Source of the DNA: Pseudarthrobacter sp. NS4
GTDB taxonomy: Bacteria; Actinomycetota; Actinomycetes; Actinomycetales; Micrococcaceae
Assembly (NCBI RefSeq): GCF_024758005.1
Contig: NZ_CP103288.1
Location: forward strand, 2,852,001 to 2,916,000
Direction of reading: 5' to 3'
Length of the DNA stretch: 64,000 bases
The notes under the pieces were generated by a model. That model was not told where the DNA came from and did not search any database. It saw only the letters and a list, made by a program, of their open reading frames with translations. Shown here piece by piece: positions 47,915 to 56,165 of this stretch. A program made the translations under genes and the position numbers. Each line of letters starts with the position of its first letter. Within the stretch, counting starts at the first letter, position 1.

Positions 47915-49198
47915 GTGAGCACAACACCTACCCGCGTCTTCGTGGCGCGCCTTCTGGGCCTCGATGTCTTCGACCCGCTGGGCGACCGGCTGGGCCGGCT
48001 GCGCGATGTTGTTGTGCTGTCCCGCGGTACACAGGGCGCCCCGCACGTGGTGGGCATCGTGGTTGAAGTGCCGGGAAAGAAACGCGTTTTTGTTCCCATG
48101 ACGCGCATTACCTCTATCGACCAGACGCAGATCATCTGCACGGGGCTGGTGAACCTGCGCCGTTTCGAGCAGCGGGGTGCGGAGACGCTGGTGGTGGCCG
48201 AAATGTTCGACCGCCGGGTGACGTTGCGTGACGGCAGCGGCGACGCCACCATCGAAGACATTGCCATGGACCAGAGCCGTTCCGGCGACTGGTTCGTCAG
48301 TAAGCTCTTCGTCCGGCGCGGACACTCATTGTCTCCGCTGAGCCGGTTGCGCCGCAACGAGACGCTGATCATCGACTGGGCCGACGCGCTGCAGGGACCG
48401 CGCACGGAACCGCAGGCAGCCACCCAGTTCGTGGCCAACCATGAGGACCTCAAGCCTGCCGACTTCGCCGAGGCCCTTCAGGAAATGAGCGACAAACGCC
48501 GTTTCGAGGTGGCCAGCGAGCTTCAGGATGAAAGGCTGGCCGACGTCCTCCAGGAGCTCCCCGAGGATGACCAGGTGGAAATCCTCTCCGCCCTGGATGT
48601 CCAGCGTGCCGCTGACGTGTTGGAAGAGATGGACCCGGACGACGCCGCCGACCTCCTCGGCGAGCTCCCCTCCGCCCAGGCGGAGGAACTGCTCCAGCTC
48701 ATGGAGCCCGAGGGAGCTGAAGACGTCCGGCGCCTCCTGGAATATGACGAGGACACCGCTGGCGGCCTGATGACGCCGGTGCCCGTCATCCTCCCCCCGG
48801 AAGCAACCGTGGCTGAGGCCCTGGCACACGTCCGCCGTGAGGAACTGTCACCGGCGCTTGCCTCCTCCATCTTCATCGCCCGCCCGCCGCTGGAAACACC
48901 CACTGGACGCTTCCTGGGCGTGGTGCACATCCAGCAGCTCCTCCGGTTCCCCCCTTATGAGCCGCTGGGGAACCTTGTGGATAAGAACCTTGAGCCGTTG
49001 TCTGACCAGGCCCACATCAGCGAGGTGGCCCGGACCCTGGCAACGTACAACCTGAACTCCCTGCCCGTGGTCAATGGCACCGGCCGTCTTGTGGGGGCGG
49101 TGACTGTTGATGACGTCCTGGATCATCTGTTGCCGGACGATTGGCGCGCCCACGATGGCGAAGCCCCGATAAGAAAGCTCGGTGGCCGCATTGGCTGA
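47915..49198 (+). CDS. Soluble MgtE N-terminal/CBS-domain protein
   Basis: A 427-residue protein with the sensor part of the magnesium channel MgtE but no channel. A PRC-barrel-like N-terminus (about 8-140, DVFDPLGDRLGRLRDVVVL) precedes the MgtE N superhelix (about 180-285; LQELPEDDQVEILSALD, MDPDDAADLLGELPS) and two CBS domains (about 290-410; TAGGLMTPVPVIL, LNSLPVVNGTGRLVGAVTV). It then stops at GGRIG where MgtE membrane helices would begin. It may act as a magnesium or nucleotide sensor. The GTG start lies 6 nt from TAGCCT, so it is probably leaderless. The next gene overlaps its end. Confidence 0.88.
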   Translation: MSTTPTRVFVARLLGLDVFDPLGDRLGRLRDVVVLSRGTQGAPHVVGIVVEVPGKKRVFVPMTRITSIDQTQIICTGLVNLRRFEQRGAETLVVAEMFDRRVTLRDGSGDATIEDIAMDQSRSGDWFVSKLFVRRGHSLSPLSRLRRNETLIIDWADALQGPRTEPQAATQFVANHEDLKPADFAEALQEMSDKRRFEVASELQDERLADVLQELPEDDQVEILSALDVQRAADVLEEMDPDDAADLLGELPSAQAEELLQLMEPEGAEDVRRLLEYDEDTAGGLMTPVPVILPPEATVAEALAHVRREELSPALASSIFIARPPLETPTGRFLGVVHIQQLLRFPPYEPLGNLVDKNLEPLSDQAHISEVARTLATYNLNSLPVVNGTGRLVGAVTVDDVLDHLLPDDWRAHDGEAPIRKLGGRIG

Positions 49199-49883
49199 CA
49201 ACGGCGCTCCAAAGAACCCCAACCAGAGGATCCCCGGCCGAGGTGCGGCGAAGGGCGGCAGCCTGGACACGCCACTGAGCGGCCGGCAGCGGATCCTGCC
49301 CAAGTTTTCCCCGGACCCGGACGCATTTGGCCATGCCACCGAAGGGTTTGCCCGCTTCATGGGTACGCCGCAATTCCTGGTGTACATGACGGTGTTCGTC
49401 GTGGTCTGGTTGGCGTGGAACACGTGGGCACCAATGGAGTGGCAGTTCGATTCCCGCGCCCTCGGCTACACCCTCCTGACGCTTATGCTCTCGCTGCAGG
49501 CGTCCTACGCCGCACCATTGCTGCTGCTGGCGCAGAACCGGCAGGATGACCGGGACCGCGTCTCGCTGCAGCAGGACCGCCAGCGCGCCGAACGCAACCT
49601 GTCCGACACCGAATACCTCACCCGGGAACTGGCTTCGCTGCGGATCGCGCTGCGTGAGGTGGCCACCCGCGACTACGTCCGGGCAGAGCTGCGTTCGCTG
49701 CTCGAGGACATGCTGGAGGCCCAGGAAGAGCTCCGCACGCATGATCCTTCCGGGCAGGGTCAACACGAGTCCCAGCGGGACAAGGTCAAGGAAAAACTCA
49801 AGGAACAGCGTGACCGGCAGCGGAATCCCCGGACGCAGCAGATTCCCAGGATCAAGCCCGGGCATTCCAGCCAGGACCGGTAA
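49182..49883 (+). CDS. DUF1003 membrane protein
   Basis: A 233-residue DUF1003 protein. Two adjacent membrane helices (FLVYMTVFVVVWLAWNTW and LGYTLLTLMLSLQASYAAPL) are followed by LLAQNRQDDRDR, the conserved DUF1003 end. The C-terminal 100 residues are a charged coiled-coil-like region (LEDMLEAQEELRTH) and a basic Gln-rich tail. The GTG start overlaps the end of the MgtE-like gene by 17 bp, so the two are coupled. In other genomes DUF1003 often sits beside MgtE-type genes. Function unknown. Confidence 0.87.
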   Translation: MAALADNGAPKNPNQRIPGRGAAKGGSLDTPLSGRQRILPKFSPDPDAFGHATEGFARFMGTPQFLVYMTVFVVVWLAWNTWAPMEWQFDSRALGYTLLTLMLSLQASYAAPLLLLAQNRQDDRDRVSLQQDRQRAERNLSDTEYLTRELASLRIALREVATRDYVRAELRSLLEDMLEAQEELRTHDPSGQGQHESQRDKVKEKLKEQRDRQRNPRTQQIPRIKPGHSSQDR

Positions 49884-49949
49884 GCCCCGGATCGTGAACC
49901 CCAGACCGGTGAGCCCCTGACCGGTAAGCCCAGGACAGATAAGTTCAGG
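49876..49949 (+). repeat. Degenerate 15-bp tandem repeat at the DUF1003 stop codon
   Basis: Five units resembling ACCGGTAAGCCCCGG start at 49876, 49891, 49905, 49920 and 49935. The first unit contains the DUF1003 stop codon (DR-stop), and later units repeat that codon context. It looks like tandem duplication of the gene's 3' end and fills the gap before mrp. Confidence 0.65.
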
Positions 49950-49957
49950 ACACATCA

Positions 49958-51100
49958 ATGAGCACACCCATCGTCAACTCCGCCCTGGTGGAGGCCGTCA
50001 ACGCCGCCTTGGCCACGGTCATCGACCCTGAGCTGCGCCGCCCTATCACCGAACTGGGGATGGTGGAGTCAGTCAGCGTGTCCGGCGACGGCAGGGTCAG
50101 CCTGGCCGTGTTGCTTACTATCGCCGGCTGCCCGCTCAGGGAAACGATCACGTCGGATACCCGGAAGGCCCTCTTCGCCGTACCGGGCGTCACCGCCGTC
50201 GACGTAGACTTGAAGGTGATGAACCAGGCGCAGCGGGATGCCCTCAAGGAGAAGCTGCGCGGCGCCGGCGGGCAGCGCGGCATCCCGTTCAACCAGCCCG
50301 ATTCGCTCACCAAAGTCTTTGCCGTAGCCAGCGGAAAGGGCGGTGTGGGAAAGTCCTCGGTAACCGTGAACCTGGCGTGCGCACTGGCCGCACAGGGTCT
50401 CCGGGTAGGGATCGTCGACGCCGACGTGTACGGCTTCTCCGTGCCGGCCCTGATGGGGATCACCCAGGCGCCGACCCGGGTGGATGACATGATCCTGCCG
50501 CCGGTCGCCTACGGGGTAAAGGTGATCTCCATCGGCATGTTCGTCAGCGGCAACCAGCCCGTGGCCTGGCGGGGCCCCATGCTGCACCGGGCCCTTGAAC
50601 AATTCCTCACTGACGTGTACTTCGGGGACCTGGACGCGCTGTTCCTTGACCTTCCGCCGGGCACCGGTGACATTGCGATCTCAGTGGCCCAACTGCTGCC
50701 CAAGGCTGAAATCCTGGTGGTCACCACGCCGCAGACGGCAGCCGCGGACGTCGCCGAACGCGCAGGAGCAATTGCCACCCAGACGGGCCAGAAGGTGGCC
50801 GGTGTCATCGAGAACATGTCCTACCTGGAGATGCCCGACGGCGGCCGGATGGAGCTGTTCGGAAGCGGCGGCGGGGCGGTCCTCACCGAAAGACTGACGG
50901 CTGCTGTGGGGGCGGATGTTCCGTTGCTGGGACAGATCCCGTTGGATATCCGGCTCCGTGAGGGCGGCGACAATGGGGTTCCGATCGTGATCGGACAGCC
51001 TGGCACTCCCGCCGCTGCCTCACTTACAGGGATTGCATCCCGGCTGGCAGCAGTACCCCGCGGCCTGGCGGGCATGAAACTGGGCTTGCAGCCGCGCTGA
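49958..51100 (+). CDS. mrp: Mrp/ApbC family P-loop ATPase (iron-sulfur cluster carrier)
   Basis: A 380-residue protein of the Mrp/NBP35 group. An N-terminal MIP18/DUF59 domain (about 1-90, VIDPELRRPITELGMVESV, AGCPLRETI) precedes the deviant Walker A SGKGGVGKSSVT, then DADVYGFSVPALMG and DLPPGTGDIAI. The family carries and transfers Fe-S clusters in the cytosol. I see no C-terminal CxxC, as in some actinobacterial members. In mycobacteria mrp sits in the same sigE neighbourhood. Confidence 0.92.
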   Translation: MSTPIVNSALVEAVNAALATVIDPELRRPITELGMVESVSVSGDGRVSLAVLLTIAGCPLRETITSDTRKALFAVPGVTAVDVDLKVMNQAQRDALKEKLRGAGGQRGIPFNQPDSLTKVFAVASGKGGVGKSSVTVNLACALAAQGLRVGIVDADVYGFSVPALMGITQAPTRVDDMILPPVAYGVKVISIGMFVSGNQPVAWRGPMLHRALEQFLTDVYFGDLDALFLDLPPGTGDIAISVAQLLPKAEILVVTTPQTAAADVAERAGAIATQTGQKVAGVIENMSYLEMPDGGRMELFGSGGGAVLTERLTAAVGADVPLLGQIPLDIRLREGGDNGVPIVIGQPGTPAAASLTGIASRLAAVPRGLAGMKLGLQPR

Positions 51101-51159
51101 CACGGCCGGGCGACGCTCTGAGCTGTCGTGCCTGGGAAGCCGTGATCTGCAAGCTGTGG

Positions 51160-51570
51160 TCAGGTGGCTTCAGTGTCGAACGGAGCGGCCTCGCCCGGCG
51201 GCAAGGTCTGCACCGCGCGTTGGGGCCGCGATGGCCCCGGGTGTGAGGCCGCAACGGCTGCCGCGCCGGAAACAGCTGCGACTGCGGCAGGCGCACCTGC
51301 GCTGACAGGTTTGGGATCGTCGTCGAGGAGTGCTTCCTTGATGATGCGGCGGGGATCGTACTGACGGGGATCGTACTTCTTCCAGTCGACATCGTCGATG
51401 TCGATCCCCACTTCTTCCTTGATCTGCTCACGGGCGCCGGACGCCATGCGCCGGACTTCCTTCACCAGGTTCGCCAGCTTCTGGGTGTATTCGGGCAGCC
51501 GCTGGGGACCGATCACCAGAACGCCAATGATCAGCAGAAGAAAGAACTCCGGGCCGTTGATTCCAAACAC
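51160..51570 (-). CDS. tatB: Sec-independent protein translocase subunit TatB
   Basis: A 136-residue TatB. One N-terminal membrane helix with the family hinge (FFLLLIIGVLVIGPQRLPEY) is followed by an amphipathic helix (LANLVKEVRRMASGAREQ) and an acidic then Ala/Pro-rich tail. The GxxxGP-type hinge and the absence of a phenylalanine-glycine TatA motif favour TatB. The start is GTG. It sits 69 bp downstream of the anti-sigma gene, as in the mycobacterial sigE locus. Confidence 0.92.
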   Translation of the reverse strand: MFGINGPEFFLLLIIGVLVIGPQRLPEYTQKLANLVKEVRRMASGAREQIKEEVGIDIDDVDWKKYDPRQYDPRRIIKEALLDDDPKPVSAGAPAAVAAVSGAAAVAASHPGPSRPQRAVQTLPPGEAAPFDTEAT

Positions 51571-51639
51571 TTTACGAAGATTACCCTTTCCGGGCTGCCA
51601 GTGACGATTCGCGGCCGGCGGGGGCGGAATCTAGCTGCC

Positions 51640-52494
51640 TCAGTGGCTGAAACGGGCCACGATGTTGTTGATTCCGCGCTGCAGCCGGGTACCCAGGGAC
51701 TCTGCACGCGCTGCTTCCTTGGCCCCGCTGACCGCGGCCGCCACGCCTTCCCCTGCCTGGTTGCCCAAGCGCTGCAGGATCGGCACGGCGTCATCAGCAC
51801 GCTCGGCAGGGAGGTTGGACTCATAGGTAAAGGTACGACCCGGTGTCCGGTACGTGACGGACCACGGCGAGGAGCCCAGCAGCTGCAGCGCGTTGGGATC
51901 CTGGCCGCCCACGTCCTTGGTGGTGGAGTGCTGCTCGATAACGGTCGCGTAGTGCGATCCGTCAGAGAGGCGAAGGGAAACCGCGGGCTGCCCGTCGATG
52001 ACCACGGCTTTTGCCGACTCCAGGTGGAAGCCCATCGCTTCCAGTTCCGGGCAGGCCCAGCCCTCCGTTCGGAGCTTCCTGAGCTGCTCCGGGCTCAGCG
52101 CCCGGCCGTCCGCAGGTGTCTGCGAGGAGACCTGCGCCAGCGCGGCTGCTGTGTCAGCGCCCGTCCCGATGACTGGATCACCGGCCGCAGCAAAGGCACC
52201 AACAGCCAGTACGCCGGCGGCGGCCACAGTGCTGCCTGCCGTCATGGCCAGGACACGGACGGCTGTGCCCGCCGCCGCGGGCTGGTTGGCCGCCGGCTGG
52301 GACGCCGATGCCAGCTCGGAGGTGCGGGCCAGCAGCCGGGCGGTCAGGTCATCACTGGCGGGCGGGATGGGGGCTTCCCGGAGCCGCTCCAGGTACTGGC
52401 GTTCCCGGCGCACTGCGGAAGCGCACTCGGGGCAAATGGAAAGATGTCCGGGGGTTCGCTGATGCTTGCCGCCCAGGGGAAAACGGGACCTCAT
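51640..52494 (-). CDS. Anti-sigma factor (zinc-binding, membrane-anchored; RseA-like)
   Basis: A 284-residue anti-sigma factor. The N-terminal zinc-binding motif HLSICPEC (H-x3-C-x2-C) lies in a short cytoplasmic domain that should bind SigE. A single membrane helix follows (RVLAMTAGSTVAAAGVLAVGAFAAAG), and the outer domain ends in a basic helix (TRLQRGINNIVARFSH). The start is the ATG 7 bp after the sigE stop; the longer open frame upstream overlaps sigE. Role by homology: holds SigE inactive until envelope or redox stress. Confidence 0.88.
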   Translation of the reverse strand: MRSRFPLGGKHQRTPGHLSICPECASAVRRERQYLERLREAPIPPASDDLTARLLARTSELASASQPAANQPAAAGTAVRVLAMTAGSTVAAAGVLAVGAFAAAGDPVIGTGADTAAALAQVSSQTPADGRALSPEQLRKLRTEGWACPELEAMGFHLESAKAVVIDGQPAVSLRLSDGSHYATVIEQHSTTKDVGGQDPNALQLLGSSPWSVTYRTPGRTFTYESNLPAERADDAVPILQRLGNQAGEGVAAAVSGAKEAARAESLGTRLQRGINNIVARFSH

Positions 52495-52501
52495 GCGCCG
52501 T

Positions 52502-53116
52502 TCAGAGGATGCCGGCGATGCGCGGCATGGACAGCTTGCGCCGTGACTGCTGCGGGCGCGGATCCCGGTGGGCCAGCTTCTCCCGAAGCATGGTCCGTCC
52601 ACGGTGGATCCGTGAGCGGACAGTTCCCAGCTTGACGCCCAGGGCCTCCGCCACCTCGTCGTAGGACAGTCCCTCCAGGTCGCAGAGGACCACGGCGGCC
52701 CGGAAGTCCGGCGGGAGTTCCTCCAGGGCAGCCTGGACATCCAGGTCCAGGTTATTCAGCTCAAAGCTTTGTTCAGGGCCCGGCTCCCGCCCCGGCAGCC
52801 GCGATTCCGCATCCTCGGCAAGGGCATCGAACCGGATACGGGTCTTGCGCCGCGCCTGGTCCAGGAACAGGTTGGTGGTGATGCGGTGCAGCCAACCGTC
52901 CAGTGTGCCGGGCTTGAAGTTTTCGAGTGAGCGGAAGACGCGGACGAACACCTCCTGGGTGAGGTCCTCGGCGTCGTATTTGTTACCGGTCAGGCGGTAG
53001 GCCAGCCGGTACACCTTTGCCGAGTGGTTGGTCACCACTTCTTCCCAAGTAGGACGGACCCACTCAGCGTCGGGATTATTTGTTGCAGGGACAGGTGCCA
53101 CAACTGAAGATGACAT
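52502..53116 (-). CDS. sigE: ECF sigma factor SigE
   Basis: A 204-residue group IV sigma factor. Region 2 reads [20 protein letters not shown] with [17 protein letters not shown]; region 4 contains [20 protein letters not shown] followed by [20 protein letters not shown]. Gene order (O-methyltransferase divergent, anti-sigma and tatB downstream) matches the mycobacterial sigE locus, supporting the name. GGGGAG precedes the ATG. It controls envelope stress genes in relatives. Confidence 0.93.
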   Translation of the reverse strand: MSSSVVAPVPATNNPDAEWVRPTWEEVVTNHSAKVYRLAYRLTGNKYDAEDLTQEVFVRVFRSLENFKPGTLDGWLHRITTNLFLDQARRKTRIRFDALAEDAESRLPGREPGPEQSFELNNLDLDVQAALEELPPDFRAAVVLCDLEGLSYDEVAEALGVKLGTVRSRIHRGRTMLREKLAHRDPRPQQSRRKLSMPRIAGIL

Positions 53117-53345
53117 CGTCCACTCCCCTCGTGGAATTGCTAACGCCCGGATACTGTTGACATCTCTGATTCGGCGCCGATCACCTTTTGGATGAGCGGA
53201 TAATAATCATTTCAAACTTGGCTGGGAATTTCCTGACCGCGGCGAAGTTCAGCCGTGGGCGCAACAGCCTGCCTCCGCTGCAGGTTCCCCCTGACACAGT
53301 AGGCTGTAGAAGACACTCCCCCTTCCGCCCAGAAAGCGAATATTC

Positions 53346-53978
53346 ATGAGCGCCGACAAGTCCATCAGCTGGTCCTTTGCAGAAGATCTGCCCGCTGAGG
53401 ATGAGGTCATGCTTCGGGCACGGGAGCGCTCATTCGAGCTTGGTGTGACTCCCATTGGACCGGGGGTAGGTGCCGTCCTCACGGTCCTTGCCGCCGCTTC
53501 CAAGGCGCAGACCGCCGTCGAGATCGGGACCGGCGCCGGGGTGTCGGGCGTATGCATCCTCCGCGGACTTGGCCCGCAGGCCGTCCTCACCACCATCGAC
53601 GTCGACGTCGAACACCTCAAGGCTGCGCGTGAGGCTTTTTCGGAGGCCGGCAGCCCCGCAAACCGCACCCGCACCATTTCCGGCCGTGCGGGCGATGTCC
53701 TGCCGCGGCTCACCGATGCTGCCTATGACCTGGTGTTCATCGATGCCGACAAGCCCGGCCTGCCCGGCTACGTGGAGCAGGCCATCCGGCTCCTGAAGCG
53801 GGCCGGCGTGCTGATTATCAACGACGCGCTGGACAAGGACAAAGTGGCAAACCCGGCTGGCCGTGAGGCCACCACCGTGGTCCTCCGCCAGGTTGGCAAG
53901 TCCATCCGTGACGACGACAGGCTCGCTTCGGCCATGCTTCCCACCGGAGACGGCCTGCTGGTGGCCGTCAAGAAATAG
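53346..53978 (+). CDS. SAM-dependent O-methyltransferase (class I, catechol type)
   Basis: A 210-residue methyltransferase of the caffeoyl-CoA/catechol O-methyltransferase-like family. The SAM motif is AVEIGTGAGVSGVCILRGL, then TTIDVDVEHLKAAREAF, and the metal-site region is DLVFIDADKPGLPGYVEQA with INDALDKDKVANP. The acceptor is unknown. It is divergent from sigE, as Rv1220c is in mycobacteria. A TAGGCT box at 53300-53305 suggests a leader of about 35 nt. Confidence 0.88.
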   Translation: MSADKSISWSFAEDLPAEDEVMLRARERSFELGVTPIGPGVGAVLTVLAAASKAQTAVEIGTGAGVSGVCILRGLGPQAVLTTIDVDVEHLKAAREAFSEAGSPANRTRTISGRAGDVLPRLTDAAYDLVFIDADKPGLPGYVEQAIRLLKRAGVLIINDALDKDKVANPAGREATTVVLRQVGKSIRDDDRLASAMLPTGDGLLVAVKK

Positions 53979-54002
53979 CGTGGGGCAATAAAGAGGACTG
54001 CA

Positions 54003-54048
54003 AAAACGAAAGGACAGGATCCACAGCCGCAGGCCGCGGATCCTGTCC
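54003..54048 (-). terminator. Terminator of the DUF3117 gene
   Basis: Perfect 11-bp stem GGACAGGATCC / GGATCCTGTCC (54012-54022 and 54038-54048). On the minus strand it is followed by TTTCGTTTTTG, so it ends the DUF3117 transcript; it may also block read-through from the O-methyltransferase. Confidence 0.75.
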
Positions 54049-54055
54049 CGCACGA

Positions 54056-54223
54056 TTATTCGGTAACGCCTACGAGGCATTCCCTGAGGTTCGCTGCCTC
54101 GGCAGCGTTCAGTTCGACCACAAGACGCCCGCCGCCTTCGAGCGGGACGCGCATGATCAGGCTGCGGCCCTCCTTGGTGACTTCCATTGGGCCGTCGCCG
54201 GTGCGTGGTTTCATCGCCGCCAT
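54056..54223 (-). CDS. DUF3117 family small protein
   Basis: A 55-residue protein beginning MAAMKPRTGDGPMEVTKEGR and including MRVPLEGGGRLVVELNAAEA, which matches the highly conserved actinobacterial DUF3117 family (Rv1211-like). GGAGGGG lies before the ATG, and a strong terminator follows. Function unknown; it is probably a small beta-rich cytosolic protein. Conserved position near sigE and the dap genes. Confidence 0.9.
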   Translation of the reverse strand: MAAMKPRTGDGPMEVTKEGRSLIMRVPLEGGGRLVVELNAAEAANLRECLVGVTE

Positions 54224-54456
54224 GAGGAATTCCCCTCCAATTTGTCCCAGGACTGATCAGCCCGGGCGGGCTGTGTCCGCATGTCGATCAAGCCGCTATG
54301 GCGGCGGTACTTTACCCCGCCAAGGCTGCGCGTATTCTGAATGCTTTTTGTCCTTGCTTACTTATCATTATCGCGGAATTACCCGTACGTAGCTAATCGA
54401 TGGACATTTCCGGCGGGCCGGTATTCCTGTTTTGACCTGCGCGGAAGTTCCAAAAA

Positions 54457-55719
54457 CTACGGCGGGTAATCGCCGCCGCCGGGCAATTGCGCCCAGGCCC
54501 ACAACCACACGATCCACACGATCTGCAGCAGCAGGAACATGGTCACCACCGTGCCCCGGTACGCCTTGGACCGGGACACCAGCACCGCCCCCAGCGCCAG
54601 CGGAAACAGCGGCAGCAGCATGCGGAAGGTACTGGTCTGCGGGTGCAGGAACACCACCAGGTACCCCATGTAGCAGGCGCACCACAGGCGGAGTTCGACG
54701 CCGATCCGCACCACGGGCGGAAGGAACAGCATCAGCCCGAAGAGGGCCACAAAGATGAATGGCGCCAGCACTCCCAGCACTGGGCCGAAGAGGTCGACAC
54801 CCGTATCGAACCAGGGCTTGAACGGCACCAGGTCCTGACCCCGCCACACCGTTTCGGTCTTTGTATAGGCCTGGAAGTCACCGGTCGCGGCCCACGCCGC
54901 AGCCGGCCAGGCCAGGGCGGAAACGCCCGCGACGGCGGTGAGGCCGGCCAGCGCCGCAAGGTCGCCTACGGTGAGGTTTCCCCCTGTCCGGCCGGTGATT
55001 CCGCTGCTGCGGAAGCGCTCCAGCAAACGGTGGACCAGGATGAGCCCGAGCATGGCTGCGAAGGGAACACCCACAGGACGTGACAGGCACAGGAGCACCA
55101 CCACCGGCATTGCCCACAGGTATTGCCGGCGGACCACCAGCAGCAGGGCCACCGCCAGGAGCAGGAGCGACAGCGACTCGGCGTAGGGCACCTGGAGTAC
55201 TGCCGACACCGGGAAGGTGGCAAAAAAGGCAACTCCCCACAGTGCCGGGGCGTGCGGCACCTTGTGCCGAAAGAGGGCATAGACCACCAGCGCTGCTCCC
55301 CAACCGGCCAGCATCGCAATGACGGTGAGAGAGGCGGCCGGATTCAGTCCCGTGAGGCTGCTGAGCCCGCCCGCCAGCGCCGGGAACAGCGGGTAGAAGG
55401 CCCAGGCATTCTCCTGGACGTTGCCGGCGTCGTCCGTGGGGAGGACTGACGGGTAACCGTTGGCGATGACCCGGCCATACCAGCGGGCATCCCAGATGTT
55501 GATGAAATTCCAGTAATCGGGCTTAGGCGGGAACCAGGGGTTAGGGCCCTGGTGGAGGGCGGCAGCCATGAAGATGCAGGCGCTGGCCAGCCTCGCTCCA
55601 ACGTAGATAGCCGAGACCTGCACCCACCAGGGCCAGCTGCGGATAGCTGAGGCGGCCTGCCCGGCCAAAGCCTGCGCGGTTGAGGCGAGGCTGCTTCGGC
55701 GCCGAGCCACGGTACTCAC
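54457..55719 (-). CDS. PIG-V-like integral membrane mannosyltransferase
   Basis: A 420-residue polytopic protein with about nine or ten membrane helices. The luminal-type motif NIWDARWYGRVIANGYP near residue 75 and AFYPLFPALAGGLSSLTG match PIG-V-like GT-C glycosyltransferases of actinobacteria. It would use a polyprenyl-phosphate sugar donor outside the membrane; the acceptor (lipoglycan, wall polymer or protein) is not known. Its start overlaps the DivIVA-like gene stop by 4 bp, so the two are coupled. Confidence 0.85.
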   Translation of the reverse strand: MSTVARRRSSLASTAQALAGQAASAIRSWPWWVQVSAIYVGARLASACIFMAAALHQGPNPWFPPKPDYWNFINIWDARWYGRVIANGYPSVLPTDDAGNVQENAWAFYPLFPALAGGLSSLTGLNPAASLTVIAMLAGWGAALVVYALFRHKVPHAPALWGVAFFATFPVSAVLQVPYAESLSLLLLAVALLLVVRRQYLWAMPVVVLLCLSRPVGVPFAAMLGLILVHRLLERFRSSGITGRTGGNLTVGDLAALAGLTAVAGVSALAWPAAAWAATGDFQAYTKTETVWRGQDLVPFKPWFDTGVDLFGPVLGVLAPFIFVALFGLMLFLPPVVRIGVELRLWCACYMGYLVVFLHPQTSTFRMLLPLFPLALGAVLVSRSKAYRGTVVTMFLLLQIVWIVWLWAWAQLPGGGDYPP

Positions 55720-56135
55720 TGGCTGCCCTTCCCGGGCAGCGCATTCCCGCCGTCGCCCACCTCGGCGCGTTCGCCGTCGGAGTCCCCGCCGGGACTGCCT
55801 CCACCCGGTTCCTCAAAGGCCAGCAGCCGGGCGCGCAGCTCCTCCACTTCCTGCCGCCTGGCAGCCAGCTGGTCCCTCAGCACATCAAGGACCTGATCCA
55901 CCTGGTCCATCCGGTAGCCGCGCAGGCCCAGGGAGAAGCGCACGCGGTCCACGTCCTCCGGAGCAGCGTTTGCCGGAAGCAGTACCGGGGGGAGGTTGGC
56001 CGGCGGCTGCTCGAAGCCGCCGTCAAGCAGGGCGGGCAGCGGGCGGTGGCCCGACCGCCGGGGACGCCGCCCAAGGCTTGCCCAGAGAACCGCCCCGACC
56101 AGCACGATGGCGAGGAAAACCAGAAAAAAGCTCAC
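55716..56135 (-). CDS. DivIVA-domain small membrane protein
   Basis: A 139-residue protein with an N-terminal membrane helix (FFLVFLAIVLVGAVLWASL) and a short DivIVA-like segment VRFSLGLRGYRMDQVDQVLD followed by a coiled coil (VLRDQLAARRQEVEELRARL). The tail is Gly/Asp-rich. The FSLGLRGYRMDQVD pattern is the DivIVA N-terminal binding motif seen in Wag31 and in TIGR03544 proteins. It may take part in polar growth or in organising the membrane enzyme encoded next; that link is an inference from the 4-bp overlap. Resembles Rv1209-type genes in this chromosomal position. Confidence 0.82.
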   Translation of the reverse strand: MSFFLVFLAIVLVGAVLWASLGRRPRRSGHRPLPALLDGGFEQPPANLPPVLLPANAAPEDVDRVRFSLGLRGYRMDQVDQVLDVLRDQLAARRQEVEELRARLLAFEEPGGGSPGGDSDGERAEVGDGGNALPGKGSQ

Positions 56136-56165
56136 GGTTCCATCGTGCCAGACCGGGCGGTGATG

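Noticed and set aside
53117..53345. SigE-dependent autoregulatory promoter
   Set aside because: GGAA-type -35 candidates are present upstream of sigE but none pairs with a convincing -10 at ECF spacing.
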